Source: Providencia zhijiangensis
GTDB taxonomy: Bacteria; Pseudomonadota; Gammaproteobacteria; Enterobacterales; Enterobacteriaceae
Assembly: GCF_030315915.2 (NCBI RefSeq)
Contig: NZ_CP135990.1
Span: forward strand, 2,542,001 to 2,606,000
Reading direction: 5' to 3'
DNA length: 64,000 nucleotides
Numbering within the stretch: position 1 is the stretch's first letter; every line of letters begins with the position of its first letter. Shown here piece by piece: positions 52,690-61,856 of this stretch. The notes under the pieces are model-generated. The model did not search any database. It saw only the letters and a program-made list of their open reading frames with translations, and was not told where the DNA came from. Made by a program: the position numbers and the translations under genes.

Positions 52690-54239
52690 TACGCTTTCTC
52701 CCCTTTCCAGACAAATTCACGTCCTAATAAACCTGTATTGGTACTGCTACTCGCCCAAATCACACCTGCGTCAGTGAGCATCTTGACCTGTGCATCCATC
52801 GATGGCGTATCTTGGTCAGTACCCAGCACATAGCCAAGGATCACCAGTTCACGTCCTTCTTGTTTCGCTATCTCTTTTGCTGTTTTGATAGCGTCAATCA
52901 TCACACCGACCGGATCTTCATGAGAGCCAAAGCCAAGCACGAAATCCATCATGATCACGCCAACTTCTGGATCACGAGCTTCTTGCAGTAAACGCTCGAT
53001 GCGGTTTGTTGGATCGATCATTGGGTGTGGCTTACCGTTGGTAAAATCATCATCGCCAAAGTCGAGGAAGGTATGGGCGACACTTTTATTGATATCTTTC
53101 AGACGGTAGTCAGGATTAGGTTGAATATTGCTGTAGACGTCATCGTATTTTTCCAGCGCTGCAAACATGGCTTCATCACACAATGTACCGCCACAGAAAA
53201 GACCACGAATGTATTTTTGTTCCGGTTTGAGTAACGCTCTAACTTCATCAATTAAAGGTAAGTTGAGAGGGTGAAGGTCTAAATCTTCTTTACGAATGCC
53301 AGTCAGTAAAACCGCTTTCAAAGCAGCTTCTTTGGTACCTTGGGCAAAAGTTAAGCCTGGTTTATCATCCGGCAACGGTTGACTACCTAAGAAACAAACC
53401 ACCACTGGCTTATGGCATTTTTCAGCTTGTTCTAACACTTTTTTGGCAACCATAGGTGCTGGTGGCTTAGAAATGAGTGCAATGACTTGGGTTTCATCAT
53501 CCGCATCCAGCATTTTCAGTGCATCAATCATCATGATGCCGCCAATTTTTTCACTTAGGTCACGACCCCCCGTACCGATTAGCTGAGAAACTCCGGCGCC
53601 AAATTCATGGATGCGCACACTCAGTTCTTGGCTCCCCGTACCGGATGCCCCAATAATTCCGATGCTACCGCGACGAACATTGTTACCAAAACACAGGGCT
53701 GTCCCATTGATGATCGCTGTCCCACAGTCTGGTCCCATCATCAACAGCCCTTTTTGGCTCGCTAACTGTTTCAGCGCCAGCTCATCGTCAATCGAGACGT
53801 TATCGGAGAACAGCATCACGTTGAGATCATTTTCCAGTGCAATACGCGCTTCACGAGCCGCAAATTGCCCATTAACCGAAATAACCGCTAAGTTAGCATC
53901 AGGAATGTGTGTTTTTGCAGAATTGATTGTGGCGTATTTGGCTTCATGCTGCCCGCCACCTTGGTTTTTCTTGTTAAACAGCTCTTCGATAGCAATCAAT
54001 GTCGCATCATTGGCTTCATCGCTAGGCCCTTTAATCACTATCATTAAATCGCCGTTTTTGGCTTCTTCTAATTCTGGTGTTAATAAACCTAAGTTTCTTA
54101 ATACACCTTTATTCATTTCTGTTGCCATTGCCACAAAGGCTTGCTCAACATTTTCAAGTTGGTTGGCTTTGGTGGAAATAGACATCAATGACACGGAATC
54201 AAAATAGGTATTCTTTTTTATGACCACTTTAGTCGACAT
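52689..54239 (-). CDS. allF: AllF (FdrA), transcarbamylase subunit
   Basis: A 516-residue FdrA-family protein related to succinyl-CoA synthetase alpha/beta. It has LLMMGPDCGTAIINGTALCFGN, GSIGIIGASGTGSQELSVRIHEFGAGVSQLIGTGGRDLSE, and MMDFVLGFGSHEDPVGVM with the GSHEDP segment typical of the family. It was annotated historically as an acyl-CoA synthetase but is now known as one of three subunits of oxamate transcarbamylase in E. coli. It overlaps allH by 11 bases and allG by one base. GGAG lies seven bases before the ATG. Confidence 0.9.
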   Translation of the reverse strand: MSTKVVIKKNTYFDSVSLMSISTKANQLENVEQAFVAMATEMNKGVLRNLGLLTPELEEAKNGDLMIVIKGPSDEANDATLIAIEELFNKKNQGGGQHEAKYATINSAKTHIPDANLAVISVNGQFAAREARIALENDLNVMLFSDNVSIDDELALKQLASQKGLLMMGPDCGTAIINGTALCFGNNVRRGSIGIIGASGTGSQELSVRIHEFGAGVSQLIGTGGRDLSEKIGGIMMIDALKMLDADDETQVIALISKPPAPMVAKKVLEQAEKCHKPVVVCFLGSQPLPDDKPGLTFAQGTKEAALKAVLLTGIRKEDLDLHPLNLPLIDEVRALLKPEQKYIRGLFCGGTLCDEAMFAALEKYDDVYSNIQPNPDYRLKDINKSVAHTFLDFGDDDFTNGKPHPMIDPTNRIERLLQEARDPEVGVIMMDFVLGFGSHEDPVGVMIDAIKTAKEIAKQEGRELVILGYVLGTDQDTPSMDAQVKMLTDAGVIWASSSTNTGLLGREFVWKGEKA

Positions 54240-55152
54240 GTGTTTCTCCGAAATAATGAGTCAGAAACAGCGCATCGCGAATGCCAAATAGCATGTCGCA
54301 ACCTGAACTAGACCCGATATTTAAAATCTCTAAAATTTGTGGATAAATATTTGTTTCTCGCCCATCAACTAAACATTGAATTAGTTGATACATATTTTCG
54401 CGATACTCTTGGTTTAATGCTTTTTCTAACGTGATGGCGCTGATGGGTGTTGTATTCGCCTTGCTTTGATAAATTCCTTGATAAAAACTCTGATAGAAGG
54501 AATTTGCAGGGTGATGTTTCAACAACAAAAAAGCCATCAGTCCCACTAAATAATCATCTCCCGAAGGTGTTAACCCAATTCCTAACCCAACAAACTGGCT
54601 CACAATATTAGTTAATGCTTGGTGCCGTTTATTGATTAATAAATTAATTAATCTGGAGCGTAATTCATTTAATTTTTTTGATGATTCAAGATAAAAACCA
54701 TTATCCCCTTGGTAGTTAAACAGAGAGTGTGTTTTATCATTTAAAATAGAATCAATTTCGTTAATTTTAGACTGAAGAAAATAACGGTATTTTTCTTCGG
54801 CTAATTTTTCATTAATAAAATAAACCGTTGGTGGGTTCCATTTTTTACATAATAAAAATGAAATAGCATATTTCTCACCAATATGGATTTCATTATTTAA
54901 AATACAAACAGAATCCCCCGCCATTATATTTAACGGTAAAAAATCCTTATTAATTATTCGGCAGCTATTAGGTGCATTATCCGTTTGCGAGCCAAGCAAG
55001 GTATAAAGTTGGTTATCAATCGAAAAATTAATGGCTTTATTAAAAACTTGCTCTACATTCCCTGTTAATAATGGCTGATGCAAAAGATCCAAGAAATGCG
55101 CATCAGCCGTTAACCCATAAATGCTTTGCCGCTGAGATTGGTGTCTGTCCAC
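54229..55152 (-). CDS. allH: AllH (YlbF, DUF2877), transcarbamylase subunit
   Basis: A 307-residue DUF2877 protein with the hallmark FVGLGIGLTPSGDDYLVGLMAFLL and a C-terminal SSGCDMLFGIRDAL. In E. coli AllH is the third subunit of the oxamate transcarbamylase. The start is a GTG at 55152 with AGGGGGA just upstream. The N-terminal half is more AT-rich and less conserved than AllF/AllG. It is 18 bases from the ankyrin gene and overlaps allF. Confidence 0.87.
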   Translation of the reverse strand: MDRHQSQRQSIYGLTADAHFLDLLHQPLLTGNVEQVFNKAINFSIDNQLYTLLGSQTDNAPNSCRIINKDFLPLNIMAGDSVCILNNEIHIGEKYAISFLLCKKWNPPTVYFINEKLAEEKYRYFLQSKINEIDSILNDKTHSLFNYQGDNGFYLESSKKLNELRSRLINLLINKRHQALTNIVSQFVGLGIGLTPSGDDYLVGLMAFLLLKHHPANSFYQSFYQGIYQSKANTTPISAITLEKALNQEYRENMYQLIQCLVDGRETNIYPQILEILNIGSSSGCDMLFGIRDALFLTHYFGETHVD

Positions 55153-55170
55153 AATCCCCCTTATGGGTGG

Positions 55171-55776
55171 TTACGCACCCGCTGCAATCAGTAATTCAGC
55201 GATTTCGTGATAGCCTTTTTCCTGTGCCAGCTCTAACGGTTTTTTGCCATATTTGTCCGTCATATGTGGATTAGCACCGTGCTCTAACAGCATTTTTACG
55301 ATTTGCTGCTGTTTTACACCACCATCATTCAGCACAATCGCTTCTAGCAATGGAGTCCAGCCGACAAAGTTGGTGTGGTTAACATTAATGTCCGTGTTTT
55401 CCAGTAATTCACGCACAATTTCCACATGCCCTTTTTCACTCGCTGGCGTGATCCCAACACCACCAAAACGGGTTAACAAATCTAAATTAGGATTAGCCGG
55501 TAATACTAAACGTAATAATGTTAAATCATTATTTAGGCAGCTTAATAAAAATGGATTAAAACAAGTTTGGTCTTGTTTATTAATATCAGCACCCGCATGA
55601 ATAAGAAAATCAACACACTCATAGTGCTGATTTAAACTCGCATTTACAATAGCAGTGCGACCTTGGCGATTGGTGCTATTAATATCAACACCTTTTTCAA
55701 GGCAACTTTTTAAAATAGCTAATTGGCCTTGTTCTGCGGCTTTAAGAAAATCTTGAACGAGTGTTTTTTCTGTCAT
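55171..55776 (-). CDS. Ankyrin-repeat protein at the head of the all-type operon
   Basis: A 201-residue cytosolic protein made almost only of ankyrin repeats: GQLAILKSCLEKGVDINSTN, GRTAIVNASLNQHYECVDFLIHAGADINKQD, RFGGVGITPASEKGHVEIVRELLEN, and GVKQQQIVKMLLEHGANPHMTDKYGKKPLELAQEKGYHEIAELLI, about five units. No enzyme domain is seen; ankyrins bind proteins, so it may help assemble the transcarbamylase or regulate it. ATG 55776 with GGAG upstream is chosen over 55788. It is the first gene of the operon, divergent from a LysR regulator. Confidence 0.85.
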   Translation of the reverse strand: MTEKTLVQDFLKAAEQGQLAILKSCLEKGVDINSTNRQGRTAIVNASLNQHYECVDFLIHAGADINKQDQTCFNPFLLSCLNNDLTLLRLVLPANPNLDLLTRFGGVGITPASEKGHVEIVRELLENTDINVNHTNFVGWTPLLEAIVLNDGGVKQQQIVKMLLEHGANPHMTDKYGKKPLELAQEKGYHEIAELLIAAGA

Positions 55777-56376
55777 AATGCTCTCCACATTTAGCTATTT
55801 AAATTTTCTAATAGCCAAATTAAACATGAATTAAAGATTATTTAGCATGGTTAGAGCATAGCAATTGCTATTAATAAATAGAATCCATTTAAATTTAATT
55901 CATCAATCTGCCACCTTATTATTGATTTAAATTCAACAATCAAGCATTTTTGTGCGTGAAAGCATCCTTCACTGACCTTTATTGATGTTTTTTTGTCTAT
56001 TTTCTATGCAATTTGACCAAATTATTTTGTTAATCTGTTTGCCAATTTATTCTTTCTTCAATTTTGTGACAGCCATCAAATCAAAGGTTTTAAAATTGTT
56101 AACATTGTGATTTTTTTGTTTATTAACCCGATATTCCATAATGGCTAATTTCTCATTAAATTCAATAATATTAATTAGTTTGAATGTAAACATGCATTTC
56201 ATTAGTTGCTTTTTATGGTGACATAAATTAAATAGTATTTATTGTACAGAATAGATAAATATCCCCGCAGAGGGCTATCAAAAACAATCAATAAAAAGCC
56301 TGTTTTTTAAGCTATTGAATTGTATTCACAGAAAACGTTATTTAGGCTAATTTTCACGCACTTTGGGACACAACAC
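55777..56376. promoter_or_regulatory. Divergent promoter region, ankyrin-all operon / LysR regulator
   Basis: 600 AT-rich bases between divergent start codons. A 14-bp perfect palindrome ATAGCAATTGCTAT lies at 55858-55871, 82 bases upstream of the ankyrin start. It is a candidate LysR-type or other operator. No gene is seen. Confidence 0.45.
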
Positions 56377-57312
56377 ATGAACTCTATTTTTACCGAAGAA
56401 AATTTATTGACCTATACCACCGCGGCTAAATTTGCCAGTTTTAGTAAAGCGGCCGAAGAACTTGGAATTACCACTTCCGCGGTGAGCTACACTATAAAAC
56501 GTATCGAAACCTATTTAGATGTCGCACTGTTTATCCGCGATACCCGTAATATTGAATTGACCGAAGCGGGATACTATTTTTATCGCAAAGCCACCGACCT
56601 TCTGAATAATTTTCATCTCATCAAAAAAAGTATCGATTCCATTGAACAAGGGATTGAAGCCCGTGTTCGCATCTGTATCAATCAGTTGATCTACACCCCT
56701 TACCATACGGCAAAATTGCTGCAAATCTTGAAAAAGCAATTTGGTACCTGCCAGATAACTGTGACCACGGAAGTGTATAACGGTGTTTGGGATGCCATTA
56801 TCAATAACCATGCGGATATTGCGATTGGGGCGCCAGGTACACTCATGGATGGTGGCGGGATTGATTACACCGAAATTGGTGCCATACACTGGCAATTTGC
56901 CATAGCGTCTAGTCACCCTTTAGCTTTAATGCCAGAGCCCATTGCCGAAAGCCAACTGCGCCTCTACCCAAATATTATGGTGGAAGATACCGCGCATACC
57001 ATCAATAAACGCGTTGGATGGTTACTACACGGGCAAGAGGCGATTCAAGTGCCCGATTTCAATACCAAATGCCAGTGCCAAATCTTAGGTGAAGGGATCG
57101 GATTCTTACCCGACTATATGGTCAAAGAACATGTGAAAACCGGTGTCTTAGTCACTAAGCAAATACAAAACCCAAGGCAGGATTCTCACATGCTATTAGC
57201 CACCCAACACTCTGCGACAGGGCTAGTCACCCAATGGATCAGGAAAGAATTTATGGCAAATGGAGTCTTAACGGAACTTTACAGTGATTTGCTCAAGCCC
57301 ATCGCCAATTAA
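56377..57312 (+). CDS. LysR-family regulator, probable activator of the all-type operon
   Basis: A 311-residue LysR-type regulator. The winged HTH is YTTAAKFASFSKAAEELGITTSAVSYTIKRIETYLDVALFIRDTRNIELTEAG (~11-63), followed by a linker helix and an effector domain from residue ~90 (VRICINQLIYTPYHTAKLLQIL). It is divergent from the ankyrin-AllHFG-permease operon across 600 bases, the normal layout for a LysR protein and its target. ATG 56377 is preferred because MNSIFTEENLLTYT is LysR-like; 56320 adds 19 residues. The inducer is probably the unidentified operon substrate. Confidence 0.9.
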   Translation: MNSIFTEENLLTYTTAAKFASFSKAAEELGITTSAVSYTIKRIETYLDVALFIRDTRNIELTEAGYYFYRKATDLLNNFHLIKKSIDSIEQGIEARVRICINQLIYTPYHTAKLLQILKKQFGTCQITVTTEVYNGVWDAIINNHADIAIGAPGTLMDGGGIDYTEIGAIHWQFAIASSHPLALMPEPIAESQLRLYPNIMVEDTAHTINKRVGWLLHGQEAIQVPDFNTKCQCQILGEGIGFLPDYMVKEHVKTGVLVTKQIQNPRQDSHMLLATQHSATGLVTQWIRKEFMANGVLTELYSDLLKPIAN

Positions 57313-58163
57313 CGCGGTTCTAATTGATGAGCTAACTGCGCCGCCAATACTGAAACCATCTCCGATGATTCTTTGTGGAAATGCATCGCCAGTTCCATCT
57401 CTTGGGCAGGAGGAAACCCCTCTTCTGCTGTCAAGATTCGATGCTGAGGTAATTTAGCGCGTACGGGTAACAGGCTAACACCTAATCCGTCGGTAATCGC
57501 ACTTTGGATTCCCGCCAGACTGGTACAGGTGTATGTAATGTGCCAAGGGCGTTGCTCATTATCTAACAACCTAAACATATCATTCCGGTACAGCCCATTT
57601 TCTGGAAAAACAATCAGAGGAACAGAATCCGTGGGAAGAACATATTGCTGGCGACTCGCTAGCCAGCACAGAGGCTCTGACCAATGATAATCACTATGAA
57701 ACTCCCCTTTTCGTTGTTTCACAATGATCAAATCCAACTCACCGTGCTGATAGCGTTGCTGTAGTTGGCGACTCAATCCGCTAGTCACCTCTAATCGGAC
57801 ATTCGGATGCGCTTGTATAAAGGCCGCCAACGTTGGTGTCACTAAGCCTGATGCCAAATCTTCAGGAAACCCTAATCGCAGAGTTTGAATAATCGCATTT
57901 CCTGTTATTTTCATAAAAAACGTATCATTAAGTGCCAGAATATTTTTCGCATATCCCAGCAACACTTCCCCTGTTTCTGTCAGGGTTAACATCCGGTGCC
58001 CCCTGACAAACAACGGTTGCCCAACAAGACTTTCCAATCGCTGAACTTGCTGGCTCAACGTCGATTGCGTTGAATTTAATTGCTGTGAAGCCACCGTAAA
58101 ATTTCCCGTTTCTGCAACGGTAACGAATGTTTTCAATAACACAAAGTTAAGCAACGAATTCAT
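57309..58163 (-). CDS. LysR-family regulator divergent from deaminase/MFS genes
   Basis: A 284-residue LysR-type regulator with HTH LLKTFVTVAETGNFTVASQQLNSTQSTLSQQVQRLESLVGQPLFVRG and effector domain (LRLGFPEDLASGLVTPTLAAF). It is convergent with the preceding LysR gene, overlapping by four bases, and divergent from the deaminase gene, its likely target. It ends in LAHQLEPR. It is unlike the regulator at 56377 in sequence, so the two respond to different signals. Confidence 0.9.
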   Translation of the reverse strand: MNSLLNFVLLKTFVTVAETGNFTVASQQLNSTQSTLSQQVQRLESLVGQPLFVRGHRMLTLTETGEVLLGYAKNILALNDTFFMKITGNAIIQTLRLGFPEDLASGLVTPTLAAFIQAHPNVRLEVTSGLSRQLQQRYQHGELDLIIVKQRKGEFHSDYHWSEPLCWLASRQQYVLPTDSVPLIVFPENGLYRNDMFRLLDNEQRPWHITYTCTSLAGIQSAITDGLGVSLLPVRAKLPQHRILTAEEGFPPAQEMELAMHFHKESSEMVSVLAAQLAHQLEPR

Positions 58164-58320
58164 TTTTTTAATACCTGAGATTTAATTATTTAATTTTTAA
58201 ATATCACAATTTTTGATTAGATTGAAGGGAACAACGCATTTGATGGACATTACTGAAATGACACCATGTCAACTCATCAGTAATCTTATTAGAATACTCG
58301 ATAAATCAGGAGCACAAGTC

Positions 58321-58788
58321 ATGCTCGATAAACAATTTTTACAACATGCAATCACCCTCGCCTCTGACAATGTCGCCGCAGGTGGACGCCCATTTGGTGC
58401 AGTGGTCGTCAAAAATGGGCAAATTATTGCCACTGGCGTGAACCAAATGTTGGAACGACACGACCCGACTGCACACGCTGAATTACTCGCATTACGCCAA
58501 GCGGGAGAGGCGCTAAATAGCATCAGACTCGATGATTGCACCGTCTATGCTAGCGGTCAGCCTTGCCCGATGTGCCTTGCTGCGATCCGGATGTCTGGCA
58601 TTAAACGTGTCGTTTATGCCTATTCGAACCAAGATGCTGAACCTTTTGGATTGTCGACAGAGGCGATAGCTGAAGCATTAAGAGTTTCTCCTGACCAACA
58701 AAGTGGTTTGCAATTTATCCAATTAAAACCAAAGGATGAGACGCAATCCATGCTATATCAAACTTGGTGGCAACGGCATCACGCGTAA
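58321..58788 (+). CDS. Nucleobase/nucleoside deaminase (CDA fold, guanine deaminase-like)
   Basis: A 155-residue zinc deaminase. H52-A-E54 (THAELLAL region, catalytic Glu) and P81-C-P-M-C85 zinc ligands are present, together with GGRPFGAVVVKNGQI. It lacks the extra motifs of tRNA adenosine deaminase TadA and is closest by pattern to small guanine deaminases or generic nucleoside deaminases. AGGAG seven bases before ATG 58321 sets the start; the earlier in-frame start at 58213 adds 36 unconserved residues. It is followed after two bases by a transporter, and regulated by the divergent LysR protein. Confidence 0.88.
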   Translation: MLDKQFLQHAITLASDNVAAGGRPFGAVVVKNGQIIATGVNQMLERHDPTAHAELLALRQAGEALNSIRLDDCTVYASGQPCPMCLAAIRMSGIKRVVYAYSNQDAEPFGLSTEAIAEALRVSPDQQSGLQFIQLKPKDETQSMLYQTWWQRHHA

Positions 58789-58790
58789 AC

Positions 58791-59975
58791 ATGAAAAAAC
58801 CACTTTCTGCCTCTTTTGGCTTGATTCTGACGATTGCCCTTGTCGGTATCAATTTACGCCCTTTTATGACAGGGCCTGGGCCCGTCATCGATAATATCAT
58901 TCAAACCACCGGAATGAGCTACCAGAGCGTTTCGCTGTTAACGCTGATCCCCATGTTACTCATGGGTTTTGGGGCTTTGGTCGTCCCCGCGTTAAATCAA
59001 AAATTGGGCGATAAATTGGGGATTAGCCTCGCGATGTTACTGCTGCTGATAGGCTCTTTCTGCCGATTATTTGTTTCTGATGCGAACGCACTGTTAATGA
59101 CCGCATTTTTGTGTGGAATGGGAGCAGCTTATATTCAAGCGGTTTTTCCCGGCTTGATAAAGTTTTCGTTTCCGCAAAAAATGGCCGCCATGACGGGGTT
59201 ATATTCAGCCACGCTCATGGTCGGTGGCGCGCTGGGAGCGCAATTAACACCGCTAATTACCCACATTTCTGGGAATTGGCAAAGTGGGCTCGCATGGCTT
59301 GCATTGCCAGCACTGATCGCTCTGATTGCCGTCATCATAAATATTCGTTCTTCAGACACGAAAAATATACCTGCTCAGCTGAGTGTATTAACCTATCTTA
59401 AGCAGCCCAGAGCGTGGCTATTAATGGCGGGATTTGGTTTAGTGAATGCGGGTTACGCAACTGCCGTGACATGGCTGGCGCCTTTCTTTCAACAACAAGG
59501 TTTCAGTGCTACAAAAAGCGGTTCTCTGGTGGCGGTTTTAACCATTTTCCAAGCGGCTGCGGCACTGATGATCCCGATATTAGCGTCCCATAATATTGAC
59601 CGCCGTTTTTGGCTCACTGTGACGCTGGTAAGCCAAGCCTTGGGATTTGCCGGGTTAATCCTGTTTCCTAACTCGATACCGTTGCTGTGGGTGGGTCTAT
59701 TGGGCTGTGGTTTGGGTGGCTGCTTCGCCTTAACCATTATTACCTCTTTAGATCATATCCCCCACCCTGCTAGCGCGGGGATCCTGACGGCCTTAATGCA
59801 AGCAGGCGGCTTTATCATCGCCGCTTTTGGACCTTTAGTTGCGGCAGCATTACAGCAATTTAGCCACAGTTTTACCCCTGTTTGGTTGCTGCACTGTGTC
59901 CTGGTTATGATGACTTTACTGCTATTTTTGCGTTTAAATCCTAAAGTATATCACCAGATTTTTAGCGTGAAATAA
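58791..59975 (+). CDS. MFS transporter, CynX/NimT family
   Basis: A 394-residue major facilitator with 12 hydrophobic segments. The CynX-type N-terminus is SFGLILTIALVGINLRPFMTGPGPVI, and LPAYIQ-like AAYIQAVFPGLIKF lies in the first half. YeaN/CynX-type proteins are H+-driven permeases for small anions or 2-nitroimidazole. Start 58791 is two bases after the deaminase stop without a clear ribosome binding site, so it is translationally coupled. It probably imports or exports the deaminase substrate or product. Pairing with the deaminase is the main clue to its role. Confidence 0.87.
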   Translation: MKKPLSASFGLILTIALVGINLRPFMTGPGPVIDNIIQTTGMSYQSVSLLTLIPMLLMGFGALVVPALNQKLGDKLGISLAMLLLLIGSFCRLFVSDANALLMTAFLCGMGAAYIQAVFPGLIKFSFPQKMAAMTGLYSATLMVGGALGAQLTPLITHISGNWQSGLAWLALPALIALIAVIINIRSSDTKNIPAQLSVLTYLKQPRAWLLMAGFGLVNAGYATAVTWLAPFFQQQGFSATKSGSLVAVLTIFQAAAALMIPILASHNIDRRFWLTVTLVSQALGFAGLILFPNSIPLLWVGLLGCGLGGCFALTIITSLDHIPHPASAGILTALMQAGGFIIAAFGPLVAAALQQFSHSFTPVWLLHCVLVMMTLLLFLRLNPKVYHQIFSVK

Positions 59976-59986
59976 GCTTAATAACC

Positions 59987-60014
59987 AAGGAGATGGCCTC
60001 ATTGCCATCTCCTT
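59987..60014. terminator. 11-bp perfect hairpin between convergent genes
   Basis: AAGGAGATGGC (59987-59997) pairs with GCCATCTCCTT (60004-60014) over CTCATT. It serves the MFS gene and, 5 bases past its stop, the PACE gene. The T-runs are poor. Confidence 0.65.
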
Positions 60015-60018
60015 CACT

Positions 60019-60459
60019 TTATGCAGTGGTTTCTTCTTGCGCCAATGCGGATTTTGGTAACCCAAAAATTTTGTCAAATGCCCAGTTAAAGAAAAAGGTA
60101 TAAATCGGGATAAAGATAATCAGGGCAAAATCTAAAATAAGCGCCTGCCAGAGCGATATTGATAGCCACCATGCAATCAGTGGGATCAAAAATACCACCA
60201 GCGTTAGCTGGAATAACACCGCATGGGCGAAACGACGTCTAAATGTTCTAATTCTTGATTTCTGCTTTGATTCCCAATATTCAAATGCCACATTGAAAAT
60301 AAAATTCCATGTCACCGCTATCGTGGTGATCACCAGCGCTAAAGGCCCCGTGGTTCCCGCGGAATTCCCCGAAAGAAAAGCCAGTGCCAACGATGAAATC
60401 ATCCAGCCAATGACTTCGTAGCTCGTAATAAAAACCACTTTACGTTTAATACCTTGCAT
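60019..60459 (-). CDS. PACE-family multidrug/biocide efflux transporter
   Basis: A 146-residue membrane protein with two bacterial transmembrane-pair domains, four helices in all: KRKVVFITSYEVIGWMISSLALAFL, ITTIAVTWNFIFNVAFEYWE, RRRFAHAVLFQLTLVVFLIPLIAWWL and LILDFALIIFIPIYTFFFNWAFD. The NxxFN and FEYWE motifs and the RFAHA segment are typical of AceI-type chlorhexidine and biocide pumps driven by protons. Glu at the membrane face of helix 1 (YEVIGW) is the conserved charged residue. It is divergent from a LysR gene that probably controls it, as AceR controls aceI. Confidence 0.9.
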   Translation of the reverse strand: MQGIKRKVVFITSYEVIGWMISSLALAFLSGNSAGTTGPLALVITTIAVTWNFIFNVAFEYWESKQKSRIRTFRRRFAHAVLFQLTLVVFLIPLIAWWLSISLWQALILDFALIIFIPIYTFFFNWAFDKIFGLPKSALAQEETTA

Positions 60460-60556
60460 TTTTTATCTCATATTCTGTTTGCCGAAGACTGGTAAATTAA
60501 ATCAACATTAATGATAATAAAAGTCAGCTACTATCAACAAAACTGAAAGGTCTAAG

Positions 60557-61441
60557 ATGCCATTTAATAGCGAAAACCTGATGATTTTTCTCACCGTGCT
60601 CGATAAAGGCTCTTTTTCCGCAGCGGCTAGATCGCTGCATAAAGTCCCTTCCGCGGTTAGCATGGCGATTGCCAACCTTGAAGCTGAACTTGGTTTTTCG
60701 CTGTTTGAGCGCCATACGCGAGAACCCAAACCTACAGAACAAGCGCTTTCCCTCGCCCCTTATGCCCGAAATATTGTGGATAACTTGCGTCAGTTGAATG
60801 TTTTCTCACGGGAACTTACCCAAGGCGTGGAAAGCACGCTCACGATCGGTGTGGCTGAAGGGGTTAATCCCAATGTGTTAGTTGATGCCTTGAATACACT
60901 GAGCCAACGTTACCCGTTGATGCATGTGGAGCTGATCACTGCGCCTCAAGACGATATTTTGCCGTTACTGCACAGCGAACGTCTTCAGCTAGCTATTGCC
61001 TTTGGTGGGTTATATGTCAATGCTCAGGAACAATTCGAATGTATTGGTTATGAATCATTAACAGCGACCATCAGCACCGATTACCCCTCTAATAAACCGA
61101 ATAATGCGCTGTATATCGAAGATCTCGTTCAAACACGCCAAATTATTGTCGCGAGCCCTCACCATCCTATCAGTGATTTTCGCTCTATCGTTTCTAGCCA
61201 TTATTGGCGCACAGATAGTTTCACGATGGCGTTAGATTTGGTTAAAAGAGGGATGGGTTGGGGAAATTTACCCGCTTCATTAATCAAAACTGACTTAGAG
61301 GCAGGTTTACTCAAGCGTTTAGAATTTAAAAACACCCCAAATGGCTTAGTGCTTCCTGTCCATGTCGTCTGTTTAAAAGGCCAAGTACTCAAACGTGGCG
61401 CTCAAGAGTGTATAGAGCTTTTAAAAACGAATATGTACTAA
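60557..61441 (+). CDS. LysR-family regulator of the PACE transporter
   Basis: A 294-residue LysR-type protein. The HTH is FLTVLDKGSFSAAARSLHKVPSAVSMAIANLEAELGFSLFERHTREPKPTEQA (~10-62), and the effector domain begins LTIGVAEGVNPNVLVDALNTLSQ. The 97-base divergent gap to the PACE gene makes it the expected regulator. Family position and spacing support this; no operator could be defined. Confidence 0.88.
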   Translation: MPFNSENLMIFLTVLDKGSFSAAARSLHKVPSAVSMAIANLEAELGFSLFERHTREPKPTEQALSLAPYARNIVDNLRQLNVFSRELTQGVESTLTIGVAEGVNPNVLVDALNTLSQRYPLMHVELITAPQDDILPLLHSERLQLAIAFGGLYVNAQEQFECIGYESLTATISTDYPSNKPNNALYIEDLVQTRQIIVASPHHPISDFRSIVSSHYWRTDSFTMALDLVKRGMGWGNLPASLIKTDLEAGLLKRLEFKNTPNGLVLPVHVVCLKGQVLKRGAQECIELLKTNMY

Positions 61442-61606
61442 TAATTTTGAGTCATTTCAGGAGTAGTTCAATCCCCCCTCCAAAAGTCGGGTAAATCTCT
61501 ATTTACATCATAAATATAGGTCCCATTCGCGATACGACACTTTTGTTGGTGAATTATGTTTGTTGATCAATTGTGAAAATCACTTGATATTGCCAATGCT
61601 TTTAAA

Positions 61607-61625
61607 GATAATAATTATCAATATC
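61607..61625 (+). promoter_or_regulatory. Fur box upstream of hemP
   Basis: GATAATAATTATCAATATC matches the 19-bp Fur consensus GATAATGATAATCATTATC in 15 positions and lies 37 bases before the hemP start. It indicates iron repression of the hemP-hemin receptor operon. Confidence 0.8.
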
Positions 61626-61661
61626 ATTCTTATTGACAACAAAATTTCTGTGGTGAACAAC

Positions 61662-61853
61662 ATGACCAAGCCACTTTCTGACATTATTGAAGAAACCACA
61701 AAATCAACCTCATTGACTGATTTTGCTGCTAAAAATGGGCTTATTGAAAGTCAAAAATTATTAGGTGCATCAGGCAAAATTTCCATTGAGCACCGAGGTG
61801 AAATTTATCAATTGCGCCAAACTCGCACAGGTAAATTAATTCTGACCAAATAG
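61662..61853 (+). CDS. hemP: Hemin uptake protein HemP
   Basis: A 63-residue HemP/HmuP family protein. The C-terminal half holds LIESQKLLGASGKISIEHRGEIYQLRQTRTGKLILTK, with the typical L..G..I.I.H.G..Y.LR.TR.GKLILTK pattern. HemP/HmuP is a small activator or accessory of hemin uptake genes. The ATG at 61662 gives the family length; the frame upstream crosses the Fur box. It is followed by the TonB-dependent hemin receptor gene, 394 bases on. Confidence 0.9.
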   Translation: MTKPLSDIIEETTKSTSLTDFAAKNGLIESQKLLGASGKISIEHRGEIYQLRQTRTGKLILTK

Positions 61854-61856
61854 TTT

